Origin: Nonlabens marinus S1-08
GTDB taxonomy: Bacteria > Bacteroidota > Bacteroidia > Flavobacteriales > Flavobacteriaceae
DNA: 64,000 nt
Direction of reading: 5' to 3'
Assembly: GCF_000831385.1 (NCBI RefSeq)
Contig: NZ_AP014548.1
Span: 2,533,779-2,597,778, forward strand
This document shows, in pieces, positions 1-7,109 of the stretch. The notes below the pieces were generated by a model. It saw only the letters and a list, made by a program, of their open reading frames with translations, was not told the DNA's origin and ran no database searches. Both the position numbers and the translations under genes were made by a program. How positions within the stretch are numbered: the stretch's first letter is position 1; each line of letters begins with the position of its first letter.

Positions 1-1
1 T

Positions 2-643
2 GATCGGTTTGTTTGTGACAATTTAGAGGAGATCAACGCTTTCGCGAAAGCGGAACAACCTATAGTTATTTTAATAGGCCACCAGGCAAGTTACGAGTGG
101 ACCATGTCATTGGACGATTTTATAGGTTTTACCACCTACGCAGTGTATAAGCCTATCAAAAATGCCTATTTCGATAACTATATACGTAAAGTTCGTTCAA
201 AATTTGGTTCTATTTTGATCCCCATGAAAAAGGCGTATCACATCATGCAAGAGCGACAAAAGTCAAAATCTGACGTAGGGTTATATGCCCTTGTAGCAGA
301 TCAGTCTCCTAAGGCAGCTTCTGCCCAATTTTTCACCACCTTCTTTGACCAAATCACACCTGTTTTTATGGGCGGCGAACGCATTTCTAAAGAATATGGT
401 ATGCCTGTCTTTTTTCTACAAGTAGAAAAGGTCAAACGTGGTTATTACAAAGCGCATTTTGAAAAGGTAACAGATGACGCCAGTCAGGAACCTAAATGGA
501 TGGTAACCGACACCTTTTTTCAACTGCTAGAAAAGCAAATACGCAAACAACCTCAATATTACTTGTGGACGCACAAACGCTGGAAAGTCAAGCCAGAAGA
601 TGCTAGGCGTGCTGTTGAGCTATCGCCTCGAGTTCCCCAATAA
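2..643 (+). CDS. Lipid A lauroyl/myristoyl acyltransferase, LpxL/HtrB family (5' end outside window)
   Basis: The reading frame is open from base 2 with no stop upstream, so the N-terminus lies before the window. The visible part begins with a stretch containing the HX4E-type catalytic motif of the LpxL/HtrB family (His-Gln-Ala-Ser-Tyr-Glu, bases about 80-97). It continues with the usual C-terminal half: a 'ADQSP' segment, 'FFDQITPVFMGGERIS', and a terminal 'YLWTHKRWK' motif that is very typical of bacterial lysophospholipid/lipid A acyltransferases. The enzyme would transfer a secondary acyl chain to lipid A at the inner membrane. A copy of the 16-bp palindrome lies in frame (residues Ala-Phe-Ala-Lys-Ala). 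The 3' end overlaps the convergent mutase gene by 41 bases. The exact acyl specificity cannot be read from the sequence. Confidence 0.88.
   Translation, partial: DRFVCDNLEEINAFAKAEQPIVILIGHQASYEWTMSLDDFIGFTTYAVYKPIKNAYFDNYIRKVRSKFGSILIPMKKAYHIMQERQKSKSDVGLYALVADQSPKAASAQFFTTFFDQITPVFMGGERISKEYGMPVFFLQVEKVKRGYYKAHFEKVTDDASQEPKWMVTDTFFQLLEKQIRKQPQYYLWTHKRWKVKPEDARRAVELSPRVPQ
37..52. repeat. Copy of 16-bp palindrome (in acyltransferase gene)
   Basis: Perfect copy; read as Ala-Phe-Ala-Lys-Ala. Confidence 0.97.
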
Positions 644-1997
644 ATCGATCTGCTAATCGATCTGCAGATTCTTGACTACCGGATTCAGTATAAATACGTA
701 TGATAGGTTCTGTATTTGATTTACGCAGGTGTACCCATTCATTTTCAAAGTCTATTTTAACGCCATCTATTGTGGTTAAATCTTCTGAAGCGTACTTCTC
801 TTCTACATCCTTCAATATCGCATCCACTGGCATCCCTGGAGTTAATTGTACTTTTTTCTTGCCCATAAAATAGGTGGGGTAGCTATCACGCAAGTCACTT
901 ACTTTCATCTGTTTCTCAGTAAGCAATGACAAGAACAGCGCAACGCCCACAAGTGCATCTCTACCATAATGGCTATCAGGATAAATGATACCGCCATTTC
1001 CCTCACCACCTATCACTGCGTTTACCTCTTTCATTTTTGTAACTACATTCACCTCACCTACTGCAGCTGCATGATAAGTTCCTCCATGTTTCAAAGTCAC
1101 ATCACGCAAAGCTCTGGAAGATGACAAATTGCTCACCGTATCTCCTTTGTTTTTGCTTAGCACGTAATCTGCACAAGCTACTAATGTGTACTCTTCTCCG
1201 AACATTTCACCCTTATCTGTAATAAAAGCTAGCCTATCAACATCTGGATCTACTGTGATTCCAAAATCTGCGTTATGTTCCACCACTGCGGCACATAAAT
1301 CCCCTAAATGTTCTTTTAAAGGTTCTGGGTTGTGAGGAAAATGTCCCGTCGGGTCGCAATACAATTCAATAACCTCAACTCCCAGCGCTGCACACAAGGC
1401 TGGAATTGCTATACCACCTGTAGAATTCACTCCATCTACTACTACCTTAAAGTTCCCTGCTTTTATGGCATCTACTTGAACAAGTGGTAGATGAAGCACC
1501 TCAACAATATGACGATCGATATAATCGGTCATCGCACTTACTTGACCTAGATCATCAACTTCCGCGTAAGCGAAATCCTCTGCCGCTGCTGTATCTAGAA
1601 TTTTTTGACCTTCTACTCCATCAAGAAATTCTCCTTTATTGTTTAACAACTTTAATGCATTCCATTCTTTAGGGTTATGACTTGCAGTCAAGATAATACC
1701 ACCGTCTGCTTTCTCTAGTGGCACAGCAATCTCCACTGTAGGCGTAGTGCTAAGCCCTAAATCAATAATATCACATCCAACTCCTACTAGCGTATTTTGA
1801 ACTAAAGACTGAATCATAGAGCCACTGATACGGGCATCACGACCTATAACTACTAGCGGTCGCTCCTTGCCGGAAGCCACTTTGATCCATTTACCATACG
1901 CGCTTGCAAATTTTACGGCATCTAGAGGTGTCAAATTATCACCCGGCTGCCCTCCTATGGTCCCGCGTATTCCTGAAATAGATTTTATAAGTGTCAT
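603..1997 (-). CDS. glmM: Phosphoglucosamine mutase (GlmM-type alpha-D-phosphohexomutase)
   Basis: This 464-residue protein has all four phosphohexomutase signatures: the phosphoserine loop TASHNP (Ser at about residue 106), the metal loop DPDVDR, the sugar-binding GEGNGG and the phosphate-binding RKSNTEPIIRIY near the C-terminus. Length and motifs fit the Bacteroidota enzyme that converts glucosamine-6-phosphate to glucosamine-1-phosphate for UDP-GlcNAc, peptidoglycan and lipid A synthesis. Phosphomannomutase or phosphoglucomutase activity is possible, because the family is promiscuous. The neighbouring lipid A acyltransferase and AcpH-like gene suit an envelope role. A decayed copy of the window's palindrome is visible at 1561-1574 (residues Ala-Tyr-Ala-Glu). 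The ATG at 1997 is a natural start, with the family's usual N-terminal 'SISGIRGT'. Confidence 0.9.
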   Translation of the reverse strand: MTLIKSISGIRGTIGGQPGDNLTPLDAVKFASAYGKWIKVASGKERPLVVIGRDARISGSMIQSLVQNTLVGVGCDIIDLGLSTTPTVEIAVPLEKADGGIILTASHNPKEWNALKLLNNKGEFLDGVEGQKILDTAAAEDFAYAEVDDLGQVSAMTDYIDRHIVEVLHLPLVQVDAIKAGNFKVVVDGVNSTGGIAIPALCAALGVEVIELYCDPTGHFPHNPEPLKEHLGDLCAAVVEHNADFGITVDPDVDRLAFITDKGEMFGEEYTLVACADYVLSKNKGDTVSNLSSSRALRDVTLKHGGTYHAAAVGEVNVVTKMKEVNAVIGGEGNGGIIYPDSHYGRDALVGVALFLSLLTEKQMKVSDLRDSYPTYFMGKKKVQLTPGMPVDAILKDVEEKYASEDLTTIDGVKIDFENEWVHLRKSNTEPIIRIYTESGSQESADRLADRFIGELEAIAQQHA

Positions 1998-2061
1998 GAG
2001 TGTTAAGCATTATATTTACAACAAATGTAGTTTTCTAAGAGATCAACCGCAAAACCAATCC

Positions 2062-2655
2062 ATGAATTATCTCGCTCACTTATTGCTCTCGGGCAACGAT
2101 ACTGAATTACGCATTGGTAATTTTATTGCCGACTCTGTACGCGGGAAAAATTTGAAGCGGTTTCCTGAGCGTGTCGCTCAAGGCATCATGGTACATAGAA
2201 TGATAGATACATTTACAGACACCCATTCTATTGTAAGGGAAAGCAAAGACCTCATACGTACTAATTACGGCTTGTGGAGCAGTGTTATTGTAGATTTATA
2301 CTACGACCATTTCCTAGCCGCCAACTGGTCTAATTATCACGATACAGAGTTGGAAGAATACACCCTAGATTTTTATGCCGATTTAAAAGAGTACTGGGAG
2401 ATCCTGCCTCCTAGAATTCAACGCTTCTATCCTATTATGGTAGAGCACAACTGGATCTACAGCTACCGCACTGTGCAAGGAATGAAACACATCCTTTATC
2501 AAATGAACCAAAGAACTAAAGGAAAGAGCAATATGCAACTGGCTGGAGTAGAACTCATTGAAAATTACGATGCCCTTCAAAAGCAATTCACGGCCTTCTT
2601 TGAAGAGCTGCAAACGTATTCTAAAAACATCATCCATCAATTAGATCTGGATTGA
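2062..2655 (+). CDS. Acyl carrier protein phosphodiesterase family protein (AcpH/DUF479)
   Basis: The 197-residue product starts MNYLAHLLLSG and has the 'GNFIADSVRGK' and 'GIMVHRMIDTFTDTH' segments of the AcpH/DUF479 family, with His and Asp residues expected to bind metal. The family removes the 4'-phosphopantetheine arm from acyl carrier protein; whether this member does so is not shown. The reading frame is open further upstream (to 1867), but that extension is antisense to the mutase gene, and the family begins at this MNYLAH motif, so the ATG at 2062 is chosen. It is divergent from the mutase gene, with 64 bases between the starts. Confidence 0.82.
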   Translation: MNYLAHLLLSGNDTELRIGNFIADSVRGKNLKRFPERVAQGIMVHRMIDTFTDTHSIVRESKDLIRTNYGLWSSVIVDLYYDHFLAANWSNYHDTELEEYTLDFYADLKEYWEILPPRIQRFYPIMVEHNWIYSYRTVQGMKHILYQMNQRTKGKSNMQLAGVELIENYDALQKQFTAFFEELQTYSKNIIHQLDLD

Positions 2656-2692
2656 TTGTCTTTCATTGAAATAATAAAATTTAACTCAACAA

Positions 2693-2716
2693 AAAACCTC
2701 GCGATTGCGAGGTTTT
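2693..2716. terminator. Bidirectional intrinsic terminator
   Basis: A 10-bp perfect stem (AAAACCTCGC / GCGAGGTTTT) closes a 4-nt loop, with A and T runs on its sides. It sits between the convergent AcpH-like and LysM genes and can serve both. Confidence 0.85.
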
Positions 2717-2736
2717 AATATGTATAATGGAAATTC

Positions 2737-3114
2737 TCATTTGTTAGGAATGATCAAATTTTGTCCCGGATGAATTATATCTGGATTTTTAAGTTTATCA
2801 GTGTTTGCCTCAAAAATCTTTTTGTACTTCATCGGGTCGCCATAATATTTCTTGGCAATCAAGCTTAACGATTCTCCTTTTTGAACTTCATGATGCGTAT
2901 AAATACTGGTATCAGCCACCTTAATATCGGCCATGATATCTGATGGATTTTCTCCACCTACTTTTTTGATTTCATCCCACAGTTGGTCTTTATAATATTG
3001 ATTATCTGCCGTGCCGTAAATCTCTAATTTACCGTTGTTGACTTTGACATCTCCACCTTTAATGTTTAGTTTTTCACCTAAGTCTAATACACTTTGATAT
3101 TTTTCTTTTACCAT
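2737..3114 (-). CDS. LysM domain protein of the YgaU/Kbp type
   Basis: The 125-residue protein has an N-terminal BON-like alpha/beta segment (residues about 1-65: 'GGDVKVNNGKLEIYGTADNQ') and a C-terminal LysM repeat (about 76-124: 'HEVQKGESLSLIAKKYYGD...HPGQNLIIP'). This order and length match E. coli YgaU/Kbp, a cytoplasmic potassium-binding protein, rather than a secreted peptidoglycan hydrolase. No signal peptide is present. Function here is inferred from architecture only. Confidence 0.8.
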   Translation of the reverse strand: MVKEKYQSVLDLGEKLNIKGGDVKVNNGKLEIYGTADNQYYKDQLWDEIKKVGGENPSDIMADIKVADTSIYTHHEVQKGESLSLIAKKYYGDPMKYKKIFEANTDKLKNPDIIHPGQNLIIPNK

Positions 3115-3187
3115 AATAATAGTTGTTGTAGTTAAGTCTTAAAGGTATTAGATACGAGCAGTTAAACTGGTAACTTCATGCTAAATT

Positions 3188-3934
3188 CTAATCGTCAGCA
3201 TCCTTAATTGTGGTGTAAACGTTGTTCACATCCTCATCCTCTTCCAACTTCTCAAGAAGTTTGTCCACGTCTTCTTGTTGCTCTGGAGTTAGTTCTTTCT
3301 GAACTGTAGGAATGTATTCAAAACCTGAGCTTAATATTTCTAGACCTAATTCCTCCAATCCATTTTGCATGGCTCCATAATTTTGGAACTCTGCATAGAT
3401 CATGATTCCATCGACGCTATTGTCATCATCTTCATCTTTCTCGTCAAGGAACAATTCTTCAGCACCGTAATCGATAAGTTCCAATTCTAATTCTTCTAGG
3501 TCCTTTCCTTCGGCAGGAATGCGGAAATGGCATTTATGTTCAAACATAAATTCTACGGATCCACTGGTACCTAAACTACCGTCATATTTAGTGAAGTAAC
3601 TGCGCACGTTTGCTACAGTACGGTTATTATTATCAGTAGATGTTTCTACAAGTACAGCAATACCGTGTGGTGCATAACCTTCAAATAAAACAGTTTCATA
3701 ATTTTTAGTGTCTTTATCACTGGCTTTCTTAATTGCACGCTCCACATTTGCTTTAGGCATATTCACCGCCTTAGCATTCTGTATCACCGCTCTAAGTTTA
3801 GAATTAGAATCAGGGTCAGGTCCACCTTCTTTAACTGCAATGACAATATCTTTACCTATGCGTGTAAAGGCTTTAGACATGGCACTCCATCGTTTCATTT
3901 TACGCGCCTTGCGGAATTCAAATGCTCTTCCCAT
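3188..3934 (-). CDS. yebC: YebC/PmpR family protein
   Basis: The 248-residue protein opens MGRAFEFRKARKMKRW and continues with 'SKAFTRIGKDIVIAVKEGG', 'NMPKANVERAIKKASDK' and 'EGYAPHGIAVLVE', all typical of YebC/TACO1. The family is described as DNA-binding regulators and, more recently, as translation factors that relieve ribosome stalling. An in-frame extension up to 4009 exists, but it overlaps the upstream terminator hairpin and lacks homology to the family start, so the ATG at 3934 is preferred. The C-terminus is acidic. Confidence 0.92.
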   Translation of the reverse strand: MGRAFEFRKARKMKRWSAMSKAFTRIGKDIVIAVKEGGPDPDSNSKLRAVIQNAKAVNMPKANVERAIKKASDKDTKNYETVLFEGYAPHGIAVLVETSTDNNNRTVANVRSYFTKYDGSLGTSGSVEFMFEHKCHFRIPAEGKDLEELELELIDYGAEELFLDEKDEDDDNSVDGIMIYAEFQNYGAMQNGLEELGLEILSSGFEYIPTVQKELTPEQQEDVDKLLEKLEEDEDVNNVYTTIKDADD

Positions 3935-4000
3935 TTCTACTGTTTGATTTAAATGTGGCGTAAAATTAAGGTTCTGAATGATCTCTTGCAACCATAAAAA

Positions 4001-4018
4001 AACCGCCAATTGGCGGTT
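4001..4018 (-). terminator. Intrinsic terminator for the small exported protein gene
   Basis: An 18-bp perfect palindrome (AACCGCCAATTGGCGGTT) lies 7 bases after the stop of the upstream minus-strand gene and is followed on that strand by a run of T. Confidence 0.85.
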
Positions 4019-4024
4019 AACTTT

Positions 4025-4393
4025 TTACTCGACTATCACAACCAGCGGCTGTAAGTCCCCTCGTATGCGTTTATATAAATTCAACTGTTCTCTTGCTAGA
4101 ATATCAGCCATCTCGTTGCCTTGTTCTACATATATAGATTCGAGGAATTCGTTTTTTTCAACTATAGTTAACCCTTGATCACCAACTATAATATCACGCC
4201 TTGCTATAAATTCACCATTCAATTTCTCGATTTGTAGTATTTGTTTTTCAGTCAAGGACAGTTCATCGTTCAATACTTGAGTGAGCATTTTAGCTTCCTC
4301 CATTTGACGGTCGTTAGGCTCAGGGGCAATATAGTCTTGAGCACTTAAAGCGCTGCTGGTCATTATTGTTAGTAGTAAAAGGATACGTTTCAT
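4025..4393 (-). CDS. Small exported helical protein, function unknown
   Basis: This is a 122-residue protein with a clear signal peptide (MKRILLLLTIMTSSALSAQ, cleavage after Ser-Ala or Ala-Gln). The mature part is mostly charged helix with a 'LTEKQILQIEKLNGEF' segment. That pattern recalls Spy/CpxP-like periplasmic helical proteins, but no diagnostic LTxxQ pair is visible, so the link is weak. It is a single-gene unit with its own terminator. Confidence 0.72.
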   Translation of the reverse strand: MKRILLLLTIMTSSALSAQDYIAPEPNDRQMEEAKMLTQVLNDELSLTEKQILQIEKLNGEFIARRDIIVGDQGLTIVEKNEFLESIYVEQGNEMADILAREQLNLYKRIRGDLQPLVVIVE

Positions 4394-4473
4394 GGGGTTT
4401 TATTTTGAAGATACACTATATGTAGGATATTACTTCTTAAGTTCTTTTTAAAATTTGAGATGAGTGAATAAAA

Positions 4474-4499
4474 AATCCCTTGTGTTGCCACAAGGGATT
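4474..4499 (-). terminator. Intrinsic terminator after the pterin dehydratase gene
   Basis: An 11-bp stem (AATCCCTTGTG / CACAAGGGATT) with a 4-nt loop, followed on the minus strand by T residues, lies 18 bases after the stop codon. Confidence 0.85.
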
Positions 4500-4517
4500 C
4501 TATTTAATTATATACAG

Positions 4518-4805
4518 TTACTCATCGCCAACTATGTGCTCGATAGCAGCGGCTAGTTTAAAATCCTTCTCCGTTAAACCTCCAACGTCATGCGTATTCA
4601 GGGTAATTTCTAAGGTATTGTAAACATTATGCCAGTCTGGATGATGTTCCATTTTTTCAGCCTCCATGGCAATCCTTGTCATTACTGAAAAGGCATCCAT
4701 AAAGTTATCAAATTCAAATGTAGTGTGGATCGCATCATCATAATAATCCCATCCTTCTACTTTTTCCAAATGTTTTTCAATTTGGGCTTCGGTTAGTTTT
4801 TCCAT
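4518..4805 (-). CDS. 4a-hydroxytetrahydrobiopterin dehydratase (pterin-4a-carbinolamine dehydratase)
   Basis: The 95-residue protein carries the family signature '[32 protein letters not shown]', including the His-His-Pro-x-Trp core of the active site. It recycles tetrahydrobiopterin cofactor after aromatic amino acid hydroxylation, and in some bacteria it assists a molybdopterin-related step. The start codon is 2 bases after the stop of the CsbD-like gene, so the two are cotranscribed. Confidence 0.92.
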   Translation of the reverse strand: MEKLTEAQIEKHLEKVEGWDYYDDAIHTTFEFDNFMDAFSVMTRIAMEAEKMEHHPDWHNVYNTLEITLNTHDVGGLTEKDFKLAAAIEHIVGDE

Positions 4806-4807
4806 TG

Positions 4808-5002
4808 TTACTTTTTATCGTCGCCGTCAAGCGCGTTCTTTACATTGCGTTTTGCCTCACCGTAAGCTTCCTTAGCTTTACCTTTAGCTTGATCTGCTTT
4901 TCCTTCTGCTTCTGTGGATTTATCGTCGGTCAGTTTTCCAAAACCTTCTTTCACTTTTCCTTTAGCTTGATCCATTTTTCCTTCTAGCTCTTTGTCGCTC
5001 AT
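4808..5002 (-). CDS. CsbD family stress protein
   Basis: The 64-residue, highly charged, Lys/Asp/Glu/Gly-rich protein has two repeats of the 'G-K-x-D-Q-A-K-G-K-x-K-E' pattern that defines CsbD. Members are small, probably unfolded proteins induced by general stress; biochemical function is unknown. It is the first gene of a two-gene operon with the pterin dehydratase. Confidence 0.88.
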   Translation of the reverse strand: MSDKELEGKMDQAKGKVKEGFGKLTDDKSTEAEGKADQAKGKAKEAYGEAKRNVKNALDGDDKK

Positions 5003-5038
5003 GATAGTTGTTTTTTAAGTTATGATTTAAAGTTAATA

Positions 5039-5054
5039 CGCTTTCGCGAAAGCG
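5039..5054. repeat. Copy of 16-bp palindrome (intergenic)
   Basis: Perfect CGCTTTCGCGAAAGCG between the divergent CsbD-like and beta-barrel genes. Confidence 0.97.
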
Positions 5055-5102
5055 ATCAAAACAAAATCATAATCTTAATTAAAGGTTTGCCAACTCATCT
5101 TC

Positions 5103-5110
5103 TATATTTG
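5103..5110 (+). promoter_or_regulatory. TAnnTTTG promoter box of the beta-barrel gene
   Basis: TATATTTG fits the flavobacterial -7 box and ends only 4 bases before the ATG, so the transcript may be leaderless. No well-placed TTG box is seen upstream. Confidence 0.5.
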
Positions 5111-5114
5111 TTAC

Positions 5115-5843
5115 ATGAGAAAGTTGCTCCTATTCATAATCCTGCCAGGCATTACCATCGCACAAACTACAGAAACTGATCTGACCCTTCATCTAAGGGA
5201 AATTCCTAGACAAAATCTTGCGATCGATTTAGGAATTGCGGAACCGATTGGTGATTATGGCAAAATTGCACGTTCAGGGTTATCGGTTGGGATTGCTTAT
5301 GATTACTATTTCAGCAAAAATATAGGATTATCATTTTCAGGAAGGCATACTTATAATGAGACAGGGTTTACCATGCAACCCAATGGACCATCACCACAGA
5401 ATGAATCTTCCACACAAATCACTGCTGGTTTTCTAGCAAGCAAAACTTTTAATAGATTCCAGATCGATGCGTTTGCACGAGCTGGAGTATCATTTCTTGA
5501 TGTAAATGACAATGGATTTGCTAGTGACAATGATGATCGATTCCACTTAATTAATGAAGACACTAAAGATTCCAGTGCCACTCTTGATTTAGGACTTCGA
5601 TTTAATTATTATTTCCGTCGCAGTGTGCAGTTGTATTTCTCACCGCAATTACAGACAACCATTGGAAAACCTTTAGTTTACGATACATCGTCAGAATTAC
5701 TAAGTTCAAATCCTGGAGATCTCGTACTTACAAGAAGAGAATCAAACTTGAGCAATTTGTTGTTTACGGTTGGGGTCAAATTTGCTATAGGTCGTGAATA
5801 CACGAACGGTGAACTGAGAGACGATAGCGAGCTCGACAATTAA
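5115..5843 (+). CDS. Outer membrane beta-barrel protein
   Basis: This is a 242-residue protein with a signal peptide (about residues 1-16, ending Ile-Ala-Gln). The rest shows alternating strands typical of an OmpA/OprF-like 8-stranded barrel: 'VGIAYDYYFSKNIGLSFSGRHTY', 'LRFNYYFRRSVQLYFSPQLQT' and a closing 'FTVGVKFAIG'. Such proteins sit in the outer membrane; no ligand or partner can be read. The ATG follows a TAnnTTTG box by 4 bases. Confidence 0.8.
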   Translation: MRKLLLFIILPGITIAQTTETDLTLHLREIPRQNLAIDLGIAEPIGDYGKIARSGLSVGIAYDYYFSKNIGLSFSGRHTYNETGFTMQPNGPSPQNESSTQITAGFLASKTFNRFQIDAFARAGVSFLDVNDNGFASDNDDRFHLINEDTKDSSATLDLGLRFNYYFRRSVQLYFSPQLQTTIGKPLVYDTSSELLSSNPGDLVLTRRESNLSNLLFTVGVKFAIGREYTNGELRDDSELDN

Positions 5844-5904
5844 CAAAGGATTGGTATGCTGTTTTTTGTTTAGAGATTATCTTTAAACCTTAAACGGATT
5901 TAGA

Positions 5905-6411
5905 TTGAAACTATACCAAATACACACACGTCAAGAATTGCCTATAAGCATTGATAAGGCTTGGGAATTTCTTACCAACCCCAATAACCTAAAGCTGTTG
6001 ACTCCGCCAGAGATGGAGATGACTGTGCTCTATGGAACTGAGCGAGGGGTGTATCCAGGCCAGCTGATAGAATATAGTGTGAAGCCGCTACCCTTCTTGA
6101 AAACCAATTGGGTGACGCACATCACTCAAGTCGAGGATAAAAAATATTTTGTCGACGAGCAGATGTATGGGCCATATGCTACCTGGCATCACAAACACTT
6201 CATCAGCGAGATTTCAGGTGGGACATTGATGGAAGACATTGTGCACTATAGATTACCCTTAGGTCTTCTAGGAAAAATGGTTCAACCCTTTTTAGTGAAG
6301 CCTAAGCTGGAGGAGATATTCCGCTTTCGCGAAAGCGCACTTATCAAAAAATTTGGTATGTATACCGCGCCATCAAATCAAACCACATTAAAACAAGATA
6401 TACTCAATTAA
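5905..6411 (+). CDS. SRPBCC family ligand-binding protein
   Basis: The 168-residue protein has the polyketide cyclase/START-like fold pattern: 'LPISIDKAWEFLTNPNNLKLLTPPEM' at the N-terminus, then a 'WVTHITQVEDKKYFVDEQMYGPYATWHH' strand pair, and a C-terminal helix. The only plausible start is a TTG at 5905; the next ATG (6012) would delete the first strand and helix. It is the first gene of a tight operon with an SDR protein (1-base gap) and a photolyase, an arrangement that suggests a light- or UV-related role. A palindrome copy near the C-terminus encodes Arg-Phe-Arg-Glu-Ser. Confidence 0.82.
   Translation: MKLYQIHTRQELPISIDKAWEFLTNPNNLKLLTPPEMEMTVLYGTERGVYPGQLIEYSVKPLPFLKTNWVTHITQVEDKKYFVDEQMYGPYATWHHKHFISEISGGTLMEDIVHYRLPLGLLGKMVQPFLVKPKLEEIFRFRESALIKKFGMYTAPSNQTTLKQDILN
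6322..6337. repeat. Copy of 16-bp palindrome (in SRPBCC gene)
   Basis: Perfect copy; read in the Arg-Phe-Arg-Glu-Ser frame. Confidence 0.97.
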
Positions 6412-6412
6412 C

Positions 6413-7108
6413 ATGTCAAGAAATATACTACTCATAGGCGGAAGCCACGGAATCGGAAATGCAATCGTTCAACACCTGCATGAGGGAAATAATGTCTATG
6501 TTGCCTCAAGAGAGAATGAAAATTTACCAGATGGCGTAACTCACATCACTTTTGATGCGAGTACAGATTCAATAGACTTAGATCAATTGCCAGAGGCACT
6601 AGATGGTTTTGTGTATTGTCCAGGAAGCATCAATCTGAAGCCCTTCAAAATGTTGAAGCAAGAACAATTTGAGGAAGACATGAATATCAATTTTTTCTCA
6701 TTAATTAAGGTAACACGTGATGTATTGCCATTATTAACTAAGAAAGAAAATAGCAGTATCGTTTTCTTTTCCACGGTTGCTGTGCAAACGGGAATGCCAT
6801 TCCATACCAGCGTGGCAGCGGCTAAAGGCGCTATTGAAGGTTTTGCAAAAGCGTTAGCTGCAGAGTACGCCCCAACAGTTAGAGTAAATGTAATCGCTCC
6901 TTCCTTAGTAGATACACCTCTAGCTGGAAGATTGTTAAATAACGATGCCAAAAAAGAAAAGATGGGAGATCTTCACCCCTTAAAACGAGTTGGAACTGCT
7001 GATGATATTGCTGGTCTAGCCGTATATTTATTAGAGCAAAATGCGGGCTGGATGACTGGTCAAGTGTTGGGATTAGATGGTGGTAAATCTACTTTAGACT
7101 TAGGATAG
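6413..7108 (+). CDS. SDR family protein with an atypical active site
   Basis: The 231-residue Rossmann protein has a glycine-rich cofactor motif GGSHGIG (residues 9-15), 'NVIAPS' and a C-terminal 'GQVLGLDGG', as in FabG-like short-chain dehydrogenases. The catalytic Tyr of YxxxK is missing: the aligned position is Val134, four residues before Lys138 (SVAAAK), and the Ser position reads Ser-Thr. It may therefore be non-catalytic or use other chemistry. It lies between the SRPBCC gene (1-base gap) and the photolyase (1-base gap), so the three proteins are probably made together. Confidence 0.85.
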   Translation: MSRNILLIGGSHGIGNAIVQHLHEGNNVYVASRENENLPDGVTHITFDASTDSIDLDQLPEALDGFVYCPGSINLKPFKMLKQEQFEEDMNINFFSLIKVTRDVLPLLTKKENSSIVFFSTVAVQTGMPFHTSVAAAKGAIEGFAKALAAEYAPTVRVNVIAPSLVDTPLAGRLLNNDAKKEKMGDLHPLKRVGTADDIAGLAVYLLEQNAGWMTGQVLGLDGGKSTLDLG

Positions 7109-7109
7109 T

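Noticed and set aside
1484..1672. Short plus-strand frame inside the mutase gene
   Set aside because: It is a shadow of a strongly supported minus-strand gene with no recognisable domain.
1867..2061. Upstream extension of the AcpH-like frame
   Set aside because: It is antisense to the 5' end of the mutase gene; the family starts at MNYLAH.
3935..4009. Upstream extension of the YebC frame
   Set aside because: It runs through a terminator hairpin; YebC proteins begin at MGRAFEFRK.
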